Shown: positions 38,874 to 51,546, counted from the stretch's first letter. The stretch is 64,000 bases of DNA from Apostichopus japonicus (GCF_037975245.1 NC_092573.1:21120265-21184264), one strand, 5' to 3'. Program-made: numbers and translations. The notes: generated by a model from the letters alone, not told the origin.

Positions 38874-38933
38874 CACCACAGATACTGCAACAGACGAGAT
38901 TCCTACAAATCGCATGTTGCAGTATCTGTGGTG
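38874..38933. repeat. perfect 19-bp inverted repeat with 22-base loop (hairpin candidate)
   Basis: The left arm caccacagatactgcaaca (38874-38892) pairs without mismatch with 38915-38933. The loop has a further gatt/aatc complementarity. Stem and loop size are in the range of short hairpin RNAs, but there is no proof of transcription. Confidence 0.7.
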
Positions 38934-39599
38934 AGCACCCCTCCCCCGTAAGGACTTTACCCCAGACGCATCCCCCGGAGACTTATCTATAAGGGAAGGA
39001 GTCGCACCCTAATTTCAAGAACGATACACGGGCAACATTAACCAAACTACCTGGTTAGTATAAAATAATGTACTATACTATCTATAACATTCGATCGGTA
39101 ATGGAAAATACCTCTTGTGATTAAAGGTCATCAGTTTTGACCCAAAAACTATGGTAGAAAATCAAACAATACATGGCCACTCATGTTCTGGCTTTATAAA
39201 ACATTTTACTGCCAATATCAAAGGCTTTTCACTCAGTGGTAAAGGTGATGATGAGATTTAAATTGTCGGAGGAGTGAGTCGAGCCAAACTGACTTTCGTC
39301 ACCATTGTTTCTGATAGACACGTACATTCACTCACTTGTGGAATATGCAGCGTCGATATAACAGTCCATTTAATTTGCACGATTCTGTTACCTGTCCTGT
39401 CTATATGGCATATATTCTACAACTGAGGAAATGCACATTTTCACACATCTTTGTACAACAGTGCATTAGCGAAATGTATGTTTAACAATAAATGTTGCAA
39501 TACTTAACCTGATTTAATTGCTACAAAAACTCCCGAAGCGATACCTGAACATGATAGTTTGCTAAGTGGGGTCCCTGACCCTAAGAATTGAGAAGAAAC

Positions 39600-40440
39600 T
39601 AGGCTATATGTACTAGGTGAGGAGAGAAAAGAAGAGGAGAGGAGAGGAGAGGAGAGGAGGAGAGGTGGAGAGGAGGAGAGGAGGAGAGGAGGAGGGGAGG
39701 AGAGCAGGAGAGCAGGAGAGGAGGAGAGGGGGAGAGCAGGAGAGCAGGAGAGCAGGAGAGGAGGAGAGGGGGAGAGGGGGAGAGGAGGAGAGGAGGAGAG
39801 GAGGAGAGGAGGAGAGGAGGAGAGGAGGAGAGGAGGAGAGGAGAGGAGAGGAGAGGAGAGGAGAGGAGAGGAGAGGAGAGGAGAGGAGAGGAGAGGAGAG
39901 GAGAGGAGAGGAGAGGAGAGGAGAGGAGAGGAGAGGAGAGGAGAGGAGAGGAGAGGAGAGGAGAGGAGAGGAGAGGAGAGGAGAGGAGAGGAGAGGAGAG
40001 GAGAGGAGAGGAGAGGAGAGGAGAGGAGAGGAGAGGAGAGGAGAGGAGAGGAGAGGAGAGGAGAGGAGAGGAGAGGAGAGGAGAGGAGAGGAGAGGAGAG
40101 GAGAGGAGAGGAGAGGAGAGGAGAGGAGAGGAGAGGAGAGGAGAGGAGAGGAGAGGAGAGGAGAGGAGAGGAGAGGAGAGGAGAGGAGAGGAGAGGAGAG
40201 GAGAGGAGAGGAGAGGAGAGGAGAGGAGAGGAGAGGAGAGGAGAGGAGAGGAGAGGAGAGGAGAGGAGAGGAGAGGAGAGGAGAGGAGAGGAGAGGAGAG
40301 GAGAGGAGAGGAGAGGAGAGGAGAGGAGAGGAGAGGAGAGGAGAGGAGAGGAGAGGAGAGGAGAGGAGAGGAGTGGAGTGGAGGGGAGAGGAGAGCAGAG
40401 CAGAGGAGAGCAGAGTAGAGCAGAGGATTGGAGAAGAAGA
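39600..40440. repeat. large (GGAGA)n satellite-like array
   Basis: The + strand is pure purine for most of its length. From about 39657 to 39840 the period is 8 (aggaggag-type units). From about 39838 to 40372 it is an uninterrupted 5-base repeat (ggaga) of some 107 copies, followed by degenerate units with single T or C substitutions to 40440. Long open frames on both strands are by-products of the 5-base period. Confidence 0.97.
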
Positions 40441-41595
40441 GGAGAATATTTCGTTTATTTCTTTTCTGCAGTCTAGTACAAGATAAAAAATGTTTTAACC
40501 AATCCACAGATTACTTAGTACTTTGAAATTCTGGGACGCTGATGACGTTTCTTGACGAGGGTCATTGATCCTGTCAGCGACGGGGACGGTGTATAGTATC
40601 TTGATCGCTCTCGGCAAATTCTAGCGAATACACCATTCGTCGATGATTTTGTTGCTTATCGTAGCATAACACGATATTAAAATTTGTCCACTCAAGACAT
40701 CAGTTCTTTGCGAGTGAAACCGGGGACCGTTGCATGTTGTTTGGGTGGTTAAAATGATTCACATGCAGTTATACGCCCCTTATTACGTACCTTAGTCTGA
40801 CCATCTCCGGAGAGAAGGGTAGGCTTATTGGCCCGTTTTTCAATCTTAGTATGAAGGGTGAATGTAGGAAGGGGATAGGAGGAGGGGTATGGAAACATTC
40901 CCAGGTAGCTCTATAGGTACAAATGAATTCTCGGGAGATAAACTTTCCTTTTGATAGTCAAATTGGAAACCCATTTCTTGCATATAAGCTACCCATTGGT
41001 ATTCATCAATGTAGTTATAATCCACGGAAGGCCTGCACGAATGTTACTGCACAAATCAAAGAAGTTGAGTTCTATGACGTAGGAGAAGTATCTGAATATA
41101 AGATCCAACGGCGCATGCGCTGAAAATGGGGACGCCAGCAATGACTAAGAGGGGGCCATATAAATAATAATGTTTGATATAGTTTGTCAAACAAAATATA
41201 AGGTCAATAGATGTAGTTTGACGATAGGTGAGATTTTTTACCGGAAGTAGCTATACTTTCCACAATACATTTTCTGGAATGATTTAAAATGATCGCCAAG
41301 TGTTATCAATCTCAAGTTTAGTCGGAACCTTCGTGATTGCCTCTCTTTCAACAGATGATTGATTTGTTCAGTCTTAAGATGCGTTGATTGATAGATTTAT
41401 GAAAGACAACTGATAAGAAGATAAATCCTTGAAAGGAGAAAACCCTGTCATTTTGTTGATTAAAAACATTACCGTTCTATAGTCTATTCCATAGATAATC
41501 TTACAAGAACAAGACACGTACCCTGTGTAGCAATACAGTACAAGATATAGGTTAAAAGGAGATTTTCTACGACTCACTTTGCATATAATGGATGA

Positions 41596-42150
41596 ATGAG
41601 TACGAATACAACAACATGGGTACGATTGCAACAGCATGAGTACAACATCATGAGCAATCAAAGGATGTGCGTAATACTACATGACTTGTTCCGAGAAGCT
41701 TATACAGTAATACCATACCGCTCTAAATTACATACTGAGGTCATAAATCTTTTTCAACAGCATGAGTACGAGTACAACAGCATGAGTACGACAGCATGAG
41801 TACGAGTACGACAGCATGAGTACGAATACAACAGCATGAGTACGAGACAGCATGAGTACGAGACAGCACGAGTACGAGACAGCACGAGTACGAGTACGAC
41901 AGCACGAGCACGAATACAACAGCATGAGTACAATTGCAACAGCATGAGTTCGAGTGCAACAGTATGAGTATGAGTACGAAGCATGAGCACGACTTCAACA
42001 GCATGAGTACGATTACGACAGCATGAGTACGAAAGCAACAGCATGAGTACGAACACAACAGCATGAGTACGAACACAACAGCATGGGTACGAGTACGACA
42101 CCATGAGTCCGAATACTACATGAGTATGAGTACAACATCATGAGTACGAG
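41596..42150. repeat. 14-20 bp minisatellite (cagcatgagtacgagtacaa type), array 1
   Basis: Units of cagcatgagtacgagtacaa with variants that lack one gtacga block, so the period alternates between about 14 and 20. The main block is 41757-42130, preceded by a shorter block at 41596-41650. The same unit occurs in reverse complement at 58170-58690. Confidence 0.9.
41653..41757. repeat. about 110-bp direct repeat, left copy
   Basis: It begins gcaatcaaaggatgtgcgta and runs through acatgacttgttccgag, ccataccgc and acatactgagg to tttttcaa. A second copy with about 10 differences lies at 42161-42272 on the other side of the minisatellite block. Confidence 0.85.
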
Positions 42151-42160
42151 TACAGCAACA

Positions 42161-42272
42161 TTAGCAATCAAAGGATGTGCGTAATATTACATGACTTGTT
42201 CCGAGTGGCTTAACAGTTACACCATACCGCGCTAAACTACATACTGAGGCCTTAATTCTTTTTCAAGAGAGA
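42161..42272. repeat. about 110-bp direct repeat, right copy
   Basis: Second copy of the 41653-41757 sequence, same orientation. Together with the minisatellite it suggests a larger tandem unit made of array plus spacer. Confidence 0.85.
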
Positions 42273-45200
42273 TAAGTTTTCATTTTTTACAGAGCAACCA
42301 AAGAAGACATCATTAATTGGACTTGATTTTTTTCTTTATGGCTTCCTTTGTAATTGGAGTATAGTGCCCAGTTAATTTTCCTTGACTACGGGATTGAATG
42401 TCAATGTTATGTTTTAACAACACATAAATTTTCTAAACTTCCTCTTGTCATTAATTACTTTATCTTCTTACCCTTAAGATTTAAGATAAATATTATACAC
42501 ATGTATCCTAAATCATTATAGAGGCCTAAAAAGTGTTACGAAGAAAACGAGAGAGCAATTTGACAATATCTGGAAGAGAGAGAGAAAAAACAAACAATTG
42601 CGTTGGTTATGACAAATTTAAGAACAGATAACGTCTATACAATCACTCAATATTACTGACATTTTTCCTCTGACAGACATGTTTGGCATTCAGTTGTGAC
42701 ATGCCTGTACAAACCCCAGGCTATAGAAACTCCTTAATCTGTTTCTAAAGGTCTCTCCTGCATGCTTATCAAACACATGGTGCATGGTTCTCAGAAAGAA
42801 AGATATATTTATGTTTTGTTCTTTTTTTCAAACAAGAAAAGATTATCCGTTATCTCTTTTGGTTCAGGGGTACCACATTAGTGGGACACGTGAATTGTTC
42901 ATTAACCTAAATTTCATGCCCTCACAAATAAGTGATATTTCCTAGCTGGTCATTTTGTATTTTGAGTTCAATGTTCTCAATAAAATATCAACAACAAAAA
43001 ATCAGGAGCTATGAATCACAAAATTTGTCGATGAATCTTTTCATGTGACTGATAACAAATATGGATGATTTGGAAAAAGTGTTACCCCCCTCCCCCCCCC
43101 CCCAAAAAAAAGCTTTTAACTGCACATGTCAAATACAGAATACAATCTGTATTCATGATTGGTATTGTTATGATTGTATATGCTTAGTATAGCCTGGTTC
43201 CAGAATTTATTCCTCTCATTTTCAATCATTAACAGGAAAAACACCTTTATAAAAAAGAAGAAAAACAGAAAAAAAACATAGCACCACATGTGAATAATTG
43301 TCACCTTCTTTGTACACTATTATATATAATACAAGAACTCCATAAAACTGTTACCTGGACGTAAACAATGTACAGAATTCAAGAAAGAAAATCGCTCCTC
43401 ACAGCAAATGTACAAAAGTGGAACAGTGAGTGTTGCGCACGAAGGTATAGGCAGATAGGTCGCTTTCTTAAAGTTGCGTTATCTTATTAGGAATTCCCTT
43501 TTGAACGATACTTGGCTTCAGTAACACGCTGTTCATTAGCATAATCACGATGACGATTAACTAACACTATTAGGGAGCTGGAAATCTGTACAGATATTCG
43601 GTGTACTAATTAGTCCAGTTGTCGGCGAACTGTGGGTCACGGACTCCAAGGCTGGGTCGCTGAAATTATTTGGTGGGTCACGAGAGCTTTATTAAAGTGA
43701 CCGGCATGTCACATGAGATATATATTTCATACCAATTCTAATAAATGAAACACATGTCTAACAGCTATATACAACAGAACCTGTCATAGTTATACGTAAA
43801 GCGTGATGTAGGCTATTTTGTTTTCAAGTACGGTATTATGACCATTTTAGCATATCTAGCAATTACGTCATACCTTTCAATATAGGAATGTGGAATACAC
43901 CGTGGGAACTGATTTTGGGTGATTGAGGAGGATGAGGAGGGCAGTTATCACTTTTCGGCAACATAAATTAGCCACTCATATTTACGTTGGCCTGCAGTAA
44001 TTGAGTCTCTGTACCATATATTTTTGCGGTGGCTTTATCTAATATTTGTTTACCAAAGACTTCCAAATAGGTGAATTAGCTTACGTATTAAAATAAATAA
44101 AATTTGATTCTTGGAAATCATACTTGTTGATGATAAGATTAAAGTAAAAGTAAACACTTCGTCAAATTTTAACCGGAGACAGTAACTGTGTGATACCCGT
44201 CACCGATAACCCCAAATTATCACCCCCCCCCCCCGCCCCACCTGCACCCTTCGTTCACCTATACACGAATTCACTTAAAACCGATAAACAAAATCAAACG
44301 AAATAAGAAAAATTCTTTTACTTTCATGGAAAGATCTGCATTGACGGAAAGGAAATGATGTCACGATAAAGATGATTAACAACAAAACCGATCAGAAGTT
44401 TCAAATTTGATGTAAAAATACTAAAAAAATATCTATATAAATATATTATAAAAAAAGAGGAAAATAAATTGTTTTCCACTTTTAACTCCCGGAAAGTAAA
44501 AGCTACAAACTTAAAAAGTTCCAGACAAACTGTATACATCCTGCAAAAGAAGAGTTTTTGTTTATAAATTAGAGATAACCCTCTCGAACTATGCTATTTG
44601 TTTACATATATGGCGGATGGTGGTTATACTTCTTCTTTTTGTCACAAACGGCATCTCTTATTCGAGTAGCCCATCACTTTTTTTTTTATGTTTCTTTCTT
44701 CCCTGCAGCACAGATCCTTCAACGTAATATTGTTGCGTGTCAGTCAATGTATGAACTTTCTTAGAAGTTGATATCAATATTTGTGTAACATTAATGGTTC
44801 CAATTTGTCAATTCATTACCCCCTGTAGTCATTGAAATGCGAGAGCGATGATGATCAGATAGAGAGGTATTGGCTAACATAACATTTAGCAAAATTATAA
44901 TATCGTTGTGGGTATAATGTAATGATACAGATTTACTGCTGATGGTAATAACCGAACCAGGATACAGCTATATTTCTTACTGTTATGCCTATAACATCAT
45001 GGGACTCGATTAGGGAGGAGGGGCGGTGAGGGGAGGGGGGGGGGCTGGTGGGCGGAGGGAATAGCGGTGGTAGGGATATGTTTTGCACAGGTTTGACTTG
45101 AAGTTGTCGCAATTAATTCCCCCCTAACCTAAAACACAAGCCTTCAATATAACATGGACTTAAAGTATACCATGTGCGCAGTGTCACTAGGCAATTAGCA

Positions 45201-48200
45201 ACTAAAAACTATATCCACCATACAGTTAATTCCACGTGCAACCTCCGTACCTCAATTGATACCCTTTTATAAGGGTAACAAGGACCAGGACAAGGATATG
45301 TGGTGAGGGTGGTGTGGGTGGAGGGGGGGGGTGGTGGTTATAGAAAAGATGAGTTCATGAATTGATTACTCCACTTTGTACAGGATTTGACTTCTTTATC
45401 GTCGGACATGTTTTATTGAAAGACTGTGTTTTCAACTTGTTACCACAAAAATAGTTTTATGAACTTCAAACAATGGCCAGTCACTTTTTCATCTTCACTA
45501 AGAATTTGACTGTCAGAGTATTTTCCCCGTACTAACACAGTTTATTCGCCCTCTTTAAAGGTTTTTTTTTTAAAGAGTAAACAATATATTTACACTTGCA
45601 AAGAAAGGAGCCTATTTTTGGGAGGCTCTTTTAAAAGAAAAGTGCAATATTCCTTTACTTTTTTATTCTGAAGTTTTTATCCTCGAATTTCCATGCCACA
45701 TATTTGTTGTTGACTTACTTCATACTTTCATAAGGCACCAAAATCAGAGTTGCCGCGAAAATTATAACATTTTTTAAAAAAAAAAAATTGCAAGAAAATA
45801 AGTGATAATTCATTTCCCGAAAGTTCTGATCACATATATATAAACCGTTCCCAGAGAACAAGGAATTTTAAATTTTAGCGACGCAAAAATGTCTCCGTGA
45901 GGAAACAAAGCTTCGAAAGTGGGAGTAAAATTCTTATTGAACTTTGTACAAGAATGACGAAGCTAACACCATTGGGCATATCACCATGGAATTAACCAGT
46001 ACCCCAAACCAATATTAAATAAACTGGCATATACTGACACCAAGGTATATACAGGTAAAAAATAGCATTTTCCCCTTCTGCATGAAAAGTTTGATCTAGC
46101 ACTTATTGATCTCGAAGCTGGTCACATAAAATGATCGCACCAATGAGTCAAGGCTAATAACCTCTATATATACCCCGTACCACACAAAGAGTCTACATGA
46201 CTAAAAATATGAAATATGTAAATGAAACGTACATGTTCTAAAGTTTCTTACTGCAGAGTCAACTAGAATGACTGTCGTTTCGTTATTGTTTTAACACAAA
46301 TATAATTAGTATTATTCATCTCTGTGACAATATCTTAACTACAGGGCTTGTTAAGATAACTCCCCCCCCCCCCCCTCACCCTCCCTGCAGGAGTTCTGTA
46401 AGGTCAAGTTATTACTAATCTCATCAACTTATTATTTTTATACGCTTTGTATCTAGAAAACGCTTCTGTCGGATTTGGTAAAAGCCAATTTCGTTATTAG
46501 GTTCTTGTGGATGTCGTCGAGTGCGGGAATCTTTTATTGTCAGTCGCCAGCTCTCCAAAAGTTCGGTATTCTGCTGGGTTTGATTGATTGATATACTGAA
46601 ACAAAGCTGTGTCCATGCCAGGATTCATTTACGCTGTTACTAACTAGACGTCACTCACATCATTAAAGGGGCTTTCTCCACTGTCCACTCCTTCCTAAAA
46701 AGAACCACACACACGCGCGACACACTCACACATAAAGGGGGAAATGAATTTATCAAAGTATGTAATAAGAAGTACAGTTATTATCACAGGTTACTGACAA
46801 TAAATTGCAATTTCCCTTTCGGATAGACGGTGGGTAGTGACATATGTAGGGGGTGGAGGGGGAAGGGATAGTAGAGGGGGGTGTTGGGCGTAATGATCTC
46901 ATTTGGAGAAATATGTGATTCGAGGCAAAGTTAATCCTGCGATGGCAAACCATTGCACATTACTCATAAAAAATTCAACGCGCCTTTTGTTAGCCGAAAC
47001 ATATAGATACAGCTTTTTGTATTGTATCTGAGTGTTATAAAGGTCGGATGGTAAAAAGATGGGTATGAAAATGGCTGGATGCGGTAGGGGGTGGAGGAGG
47101 GTTTGGAGGAACCGGAACTAAACACAGTTCACTGTAGCGCCACCACTTGTAAACTCAAGCATGTTGCGTCGTTTTAGTGACGTAAACAACTGTATATAAG
47201 AATCACATCAGCCAAATAGGTTTCCATATGTAGTACCGCAACTGCTGTCTTTGGGAGGGAAGTGGAGCGGTGGGGGGGGGGGTTGGTTGGAAGGGTGATT
47301 AGAAAAGACAGCGGGGTAGAAGTGGGGGTGAGGAATGTCTGAACAAGAACACGTGCATCCTGTTACTAATTTGATGTATTAGTACTATAAAAATTTACGA
47401 CTTGAAAGGAAACGAATTTAAGATATCTTTTTGAACGTTGTTATTTCCTGAGGTACCAACTAGAGTTTATAAAAACATCACGTATAGGCTGGCAGTATTT
47501 CACAAGACTATTTATATATTATTTTTAATATTATTACTATTACGAGAGTCTTGACGAATCATTAAGGTTAAAAGTTGACCACTTTTAATTTACAATATAA
47601 GCCTGTATCGTTGTTATCATATTTGCCCCTTTTTTTCGTATTGTCAAATAATTGTGAGGACAAAGGTCAAAGTCAAAGGTCAAAGAATAGGATTCATATA
47701 TGAAATTTTCGGACACCTTTACGAAAGAGGGGTGGAGAGTTATTCTAGAGGGGGCGTACACTCTTATTGGCGGTGGGGGTACACCGGGAAAGCGCACTGG
47801 TGAGGGTCCAGGGAAAGCCCACGAAAGCTGCATCGTTTTCAGATATTTAACGTATCATTTTTTATCCGTTTAGGTATCAGTGACTTAGCTGTTGGAGAGA
47901 GTTATACCTCACAAAGATATCTGTCATAATAAGCCAAAGATGATGGCTGGGTGTGTGTCTCCTTTAATTATATTCGGCTAAGTTCGTCATCTTCATCTTT
48001 GAAAAAAAAACATGTTCAAACTTGTTAATTTTCATATTTTTATGATTTTCCGGAGGGGCGGCCTTAGTATGAAATCCAGACATATCTTCTTTCTACTCGA
48101 CAAGCAACCACTATCAGTTATGAATCATATGATTTTCCACCGAAGTGTCCATCCATCTCCTTCTAGAATTATCGAGGGAATAAAAGAACCCGAAAAAGGT

Positions 48201-48337
48201 GCTGAATATTCATCAGGGAATGTAACGAACCAATCGTGAGAGGTTAAAGCTGACGTAGTTGAACCTATCAACCAATAGCGTCACTCAATACTTCCCTCGA
48301 AAAGCGGCAACTGGACAACACCGAGTTCCCTTGGGTT
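42273..48337. other. intergenic region upstream of the ADAMTS-like gene
   Basis: No gene recognised. It contains poly-C tracts (43085-43103, 44221-44236, 46361-46375), G-rich tracts (45015-45045, 47270-47285) and two TATA-like sites on the + strand. At 47178-47204 a TGACGTAA is followed by tatataag, and TATAAAAA lies at 47468-47475. No ORF follows either. Confidence 0.4.
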
Positions 48338-48345
48338 TATAAAAA
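48230..48345 (+). promoter_or_regulatory. putative promoter of the ADAMTS-like gene
   Basis: CCAAT boxes at 48230-48234 and 48272-48276, a CRE-like TGACGTAG at 48251-48258, and TATAAAAA at 48338-48345. The ATG at 48540 is about 195 bases downstream of the TATA box, leaving a 5'UTR of roughly 165-170 bases. Confidence 0.55.
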
Positions 48346-48539
48346 CATCTCAGCATTAGAAACTTCTCTCAAATAAAACTTTGCCATCGGGCAGTAATTT
48401 CGGGATTCTTTTCACAATAAAGAAAATTTTAAGCGATTAAAACTTGTCTTCGCGTAACTAGTCAGAGGATTGAATTCATTACAAACTTTGTTTGATTAAC
48501 AAACAAAATAATACATTTGTGGAAATTTGGTTGGAGAAA

Positions 48540-48639
48540 ATGGCTACCAATCCAACTATATGGATCACCTTTTTCTTGGTGTGCCTGGCTGTAGAAGCCT
48601 CCACAGGAACCTGGAACATCCCGGCGGCTCAAAAACAAG
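48540..48639 (+). CDS. ADAMTS-like exon 1, signal peptide
   Basis: ATG in context gaaaATGgct. It encodes 33 residues (hydrophobic core I-W-I-T-F-F-L-V-C-L-A-V) and ends caag/gtgcgt with one base of a split Ala codon. Confidence 0.75.
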
Positions 48640-49847
48640 GTGCGTATTAGTTTAACAACCTCACGAAAAAAGGGTTGAATTTTACGTGATGAAAGGGCGG
48701 GAAACTTGGCTCCTATAATTTCATTGATGATTGAAAAGAAAGTAAAATGTGTAGGAAAAGCAAAACGTCAAATTCACTTTTTTAACATGTTACAACTGAT
48801 ATGTTTTTGTTTGCACTTTTCTGAGTCTGAGTAAAATAACTTGAGGGGATGGGGGGGGGGAGGGGTCAGGGATTACATCAAGTTTCTCTTCGAAGACTGT
48901 TATAGTCCGGTGTATAGATCACTAAAATTCACAGGTCTGTCACGCTATATATGGTCGAATGTTAATCTCTTTATAAGATGTGTAAAGTATGAACAATGAA
49001 CTGTGATGTTTCTGGATATTACAATCTATATGGTATCGCATTATTTGTTCGGATGGAAATTATTATTAAATATCAACATATAAAGATAAACAATATTTCC
49101 CCTCCACCTCACCTTCCCCTTCCCCATCTCTCCAATAATGCTAGCATGTCAAGTAATGGTCACATACAATCAAACCAAACTTCAGTTAGCATTTTACAAC
49201 CATTCCAGATGCATGCTTATAAAATCGATACTGAACAAGTCTTGGATAATCTTTTGGGAATATTTTGTAGGGTCAAAGTCATCACGAATTAAGAAAAGCT
49301 TTGAGCAATTATAGCTACTTAGCTCGAATAATTGCTGCCAATGGTGATGATCTTTAAAGCGGGATTCAGGATTCGTATCCCATGTTCCACCCTTTCTATG
49401 CCATTCGTTAAAAAGTATGTTATAATAAATATAAAATAATTGTCTTCCTGAAGTGTATTATAAACCAAGTTAAAGCAGACGGTCGTATTTTGTAACGTAA
49501 GAGCTTATTTATGTTTTCCCGCCCAGAAAATACACACCGCCCCTTTCAGATCATGTGCATGTGTCTTGTGGCGATAAGGGGGAGGGGGTGGAGCGTAAGT
49601 GGGGCGTGACGTACGGTGACGGTGGTATGCGTCAATGTAGTACATCGTAGATTTATTCTTATTTCATTCATGATAATCAAGTTTGTCAGTAACCGTTAAG
49701 GTACCAAGTCTAGCGACGAAGGTACACAGGGTGATGTAATTAATTGGGTCAGGGTGGAAGGGGAGAAGGGGGTAAGGTGGGTGGGGATGAAGGTTATATA
49801 ACAGAGAGGAATTGACGGCCTGTACGTTTGTTTATATACCGTCTGTT

Positions 49848-49897
<50 letters not shown>

Positions 49898-50474
49898 TGT
49901 TTTATAGTACTTCATACTTACAGTGAAGCAGAGTATCTGACGTCATGTCGAGTCACGTGAAATGGTGCACACAAGTAACTAATGTAGTATAATGTAATGG
50001 AGAAAATAGAACCATCAAATTTTTAAAATAGTCTGTCCAGATCACATGAGATTGTTTTTCTAGTAATTTTTACATTTGCTTCACCTTCCATCTCCAGCCG
50101 CGTTCTTGAAGACCCTGCACACCTACGACATTATTAACCCCGCCATCATTGACGAAAATGGCAACCACGTGACCAGAGACCTACGGGAGATTCATACACC
50201 TCGCCGTTACCGACGGGAGCTCTCGACTCGCAATGCAATAGATTTGCCTACCAAACTTTACATGTCCGTAAATGTCTCACGGACAGAGAAACTCAATTTG
50301 AATCTCTCCCATAATTCGGATTTTCTGTCGAAAGGATTTTTGATCGAAAGGAGAGGGAGGAATCTATCCGAGGCGGAACTGAGTAGACCGAGTAAGATCC
50401 ATAAGTGCCATTACAGAGGTCACGTGTTCCACAACGAAGGTGCAAAGGTCGCCCTTACTGTTTGCAGTGGCTTG
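48540..50474 (+). CDS. ADAMTS-like secreted metalloprotease, 5' end (signal peptide and reprolysin-type propeptide), two exons
   Basis: Exons are 48540-48639 and 50098-50474, joined in phase 1 and ending in phase 0, giving the first 159 residues. Residues 1-21 are a hydrophobic signal peptide. Residues 34-159 match the M12B/reprolysin propeptide: D-F-L-S-K-G-F-L-I-E-R-R-G-R, then K-C-H-Y-R-G-H-V, then V-A-L-T-V-C-S-G-L, the conserved pattern of two Cys (137 and 156) ending C-x-G-L. Three N-glycosylation sequons (N92, N102, N122) and a basic R-R-Y-R-R cluster (69-73) occur. The catalytic HExxH domain, disintegrin and TSP1 repeats must lie in exons beyond the window or unrecognised in it. ADAMTS is favoured over ADAM by the C-S-G-L context, but this is inference. 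The ATG is the only one upstream in frame with the signal peptide. Confidence 0.8.
48640..50097 (+). other. ADAMTS-like intron 1
   Basis: The intron has an (AT)n microsatellite at 49854-49894, G-rich tracts at 48845-48865 and 49745-49790, and one exact TGACGTCA at 49938-49945. No other feature was recognised. Confidence 0.55.
49854..49894. repeat. (AT)n microsatellite
   Basis: About 41 bases of perfect alternating AT within the ADAMTS-like intron. Confidence 0.95.
50098..50474 (+). CDS. ADAMTS-like exon 2, propeptide
   Basis: The acceptor is catctccag and the donor ttg/gtaagc. It encodes 126 residues of the propeptide. Codon use is more GC-rich and balanced than the flanking AT-rich intron, supporting a real exon. 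Confidence 0.85.
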
Positions 50475-51055
50475 GTAAGCAAAGAACATCAGAAATACTT
50501 TCTCCTTCTTCACTGTTAGCAGCAGACCTATAGTTGGTGTTTTAGTTGAATGTTATCATTTATACCGGTGTGAAAATGTAGGATGTCCCCCCGAGTATCG
50601 TTTTCTCAACTAGTTTTAAACATCCGGGCATATATTCATTACCAGTGTAGAAGCCCCCTCCCCCGCCCCCGTACAATATGTAGCATATGCAACTCTAGAA
50701 AACAGAGGCATGTCCCTCAATGTCACAGAATATTAAAGTTACCCTGATTTACTTTTTGACAGTATCGATAAACTACGGTATTCAGTCTGTAAAGAAACAC
50801 GTGACTTCGTCACCAATACTCCATGCGGAGGGTTTTACGCTAGTTTAAATCATCTCCCGGGGAAATATTCAGGACTGGTTGGGGAGTTTTGCCGGGAGGG
50901 GGGGGGGGGTAGGTTGGGGGTTGGGTATACCGATACATCGGTATGACCAAGTTACGTTCCGATTTATATATACTTGAAAATACAATCTTGCTTAGCTAAG
51001 TCTGCTACTTGTAGGACATACCTAATCTTTGAAACACACAAACGAAAAATGTCAA

Positions 51056-51092
51056 ACCAGGGAGTTGTTATGGAACATAACAACTCCCTGGT
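51056..51092. repeat. perfect 17-bp inverted repeat with 3-base loop
   Basis: Arm accagggagttgttatg (51056-51072), loop gaa, exact complement at 51076-51092. The flanks also share gtcaaa on the same strand at both sides (51051-51056 and 51091-51096). Confidence 0.85.
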
Positions 51093-51546
51093 CAAACACA
51101 CCAACGTCGCCGGTACAACAGCAATAAAAACACTGCCTCTCTTTCTCTTATAGCTTGGGAAAAAACATTCACTTTCGTTAAGTGTGAATTTTCATACTGT
51201 TTCTTGTTGACTGATAGTTCTCTTTGTTCAATATCTTCTGGGCTTGCAGTAACAAAAGACGGATTTTCCTCTCAAATCACTTGAGTTTGATTCCGAACAA
51301 ACACATTTTGTGGGACAGTGTATAGTGAAAGATAACTTTAATGTACAAATTGGAAAGGTTGGTTATAACACGGTAATTCAGGTCCACTTATTGTTCTTTA
51401 TCTTTGATAGGTATACCTTAATTGGAACTAATTCAGCAATAGGCAAACACGTGATCTTGCTAAAATATATATCACGTGGTCTGACGTCATGACCGTAACG
51501 CCAAATCTTCGAGTAGCAAATATGACATTACAATTATTATATCAAG

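Noticed and set aside
39599-40507. 302- and 289-residue open frames over the purine array
   Set aside because: They are a by-product of an uninterrupted 5-base repeat that has no stop in any frame of either strand; the peptides are pure R-G-E or L-S-P repeats.
41728-42104. Cys/Ser/Val-rich open frames on the minus strand (and at 58402-58693 on the + strand)
   Set aside because: These are translations of the cagcatgagtac minisatellite, with no start context, splice sites or family similarity.
41596-42150. Possible CRISPR-like array
   Set aside because: Units are 14-20 bases, contiguous and without unique spacers, in a eukaryotic genome.
43616-43700. gggtcacgga...gggtcgctgaa segment resembling the end of a hAT miniature element
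   Set aside because: Only one end can be seen; no matching second terminus was found.
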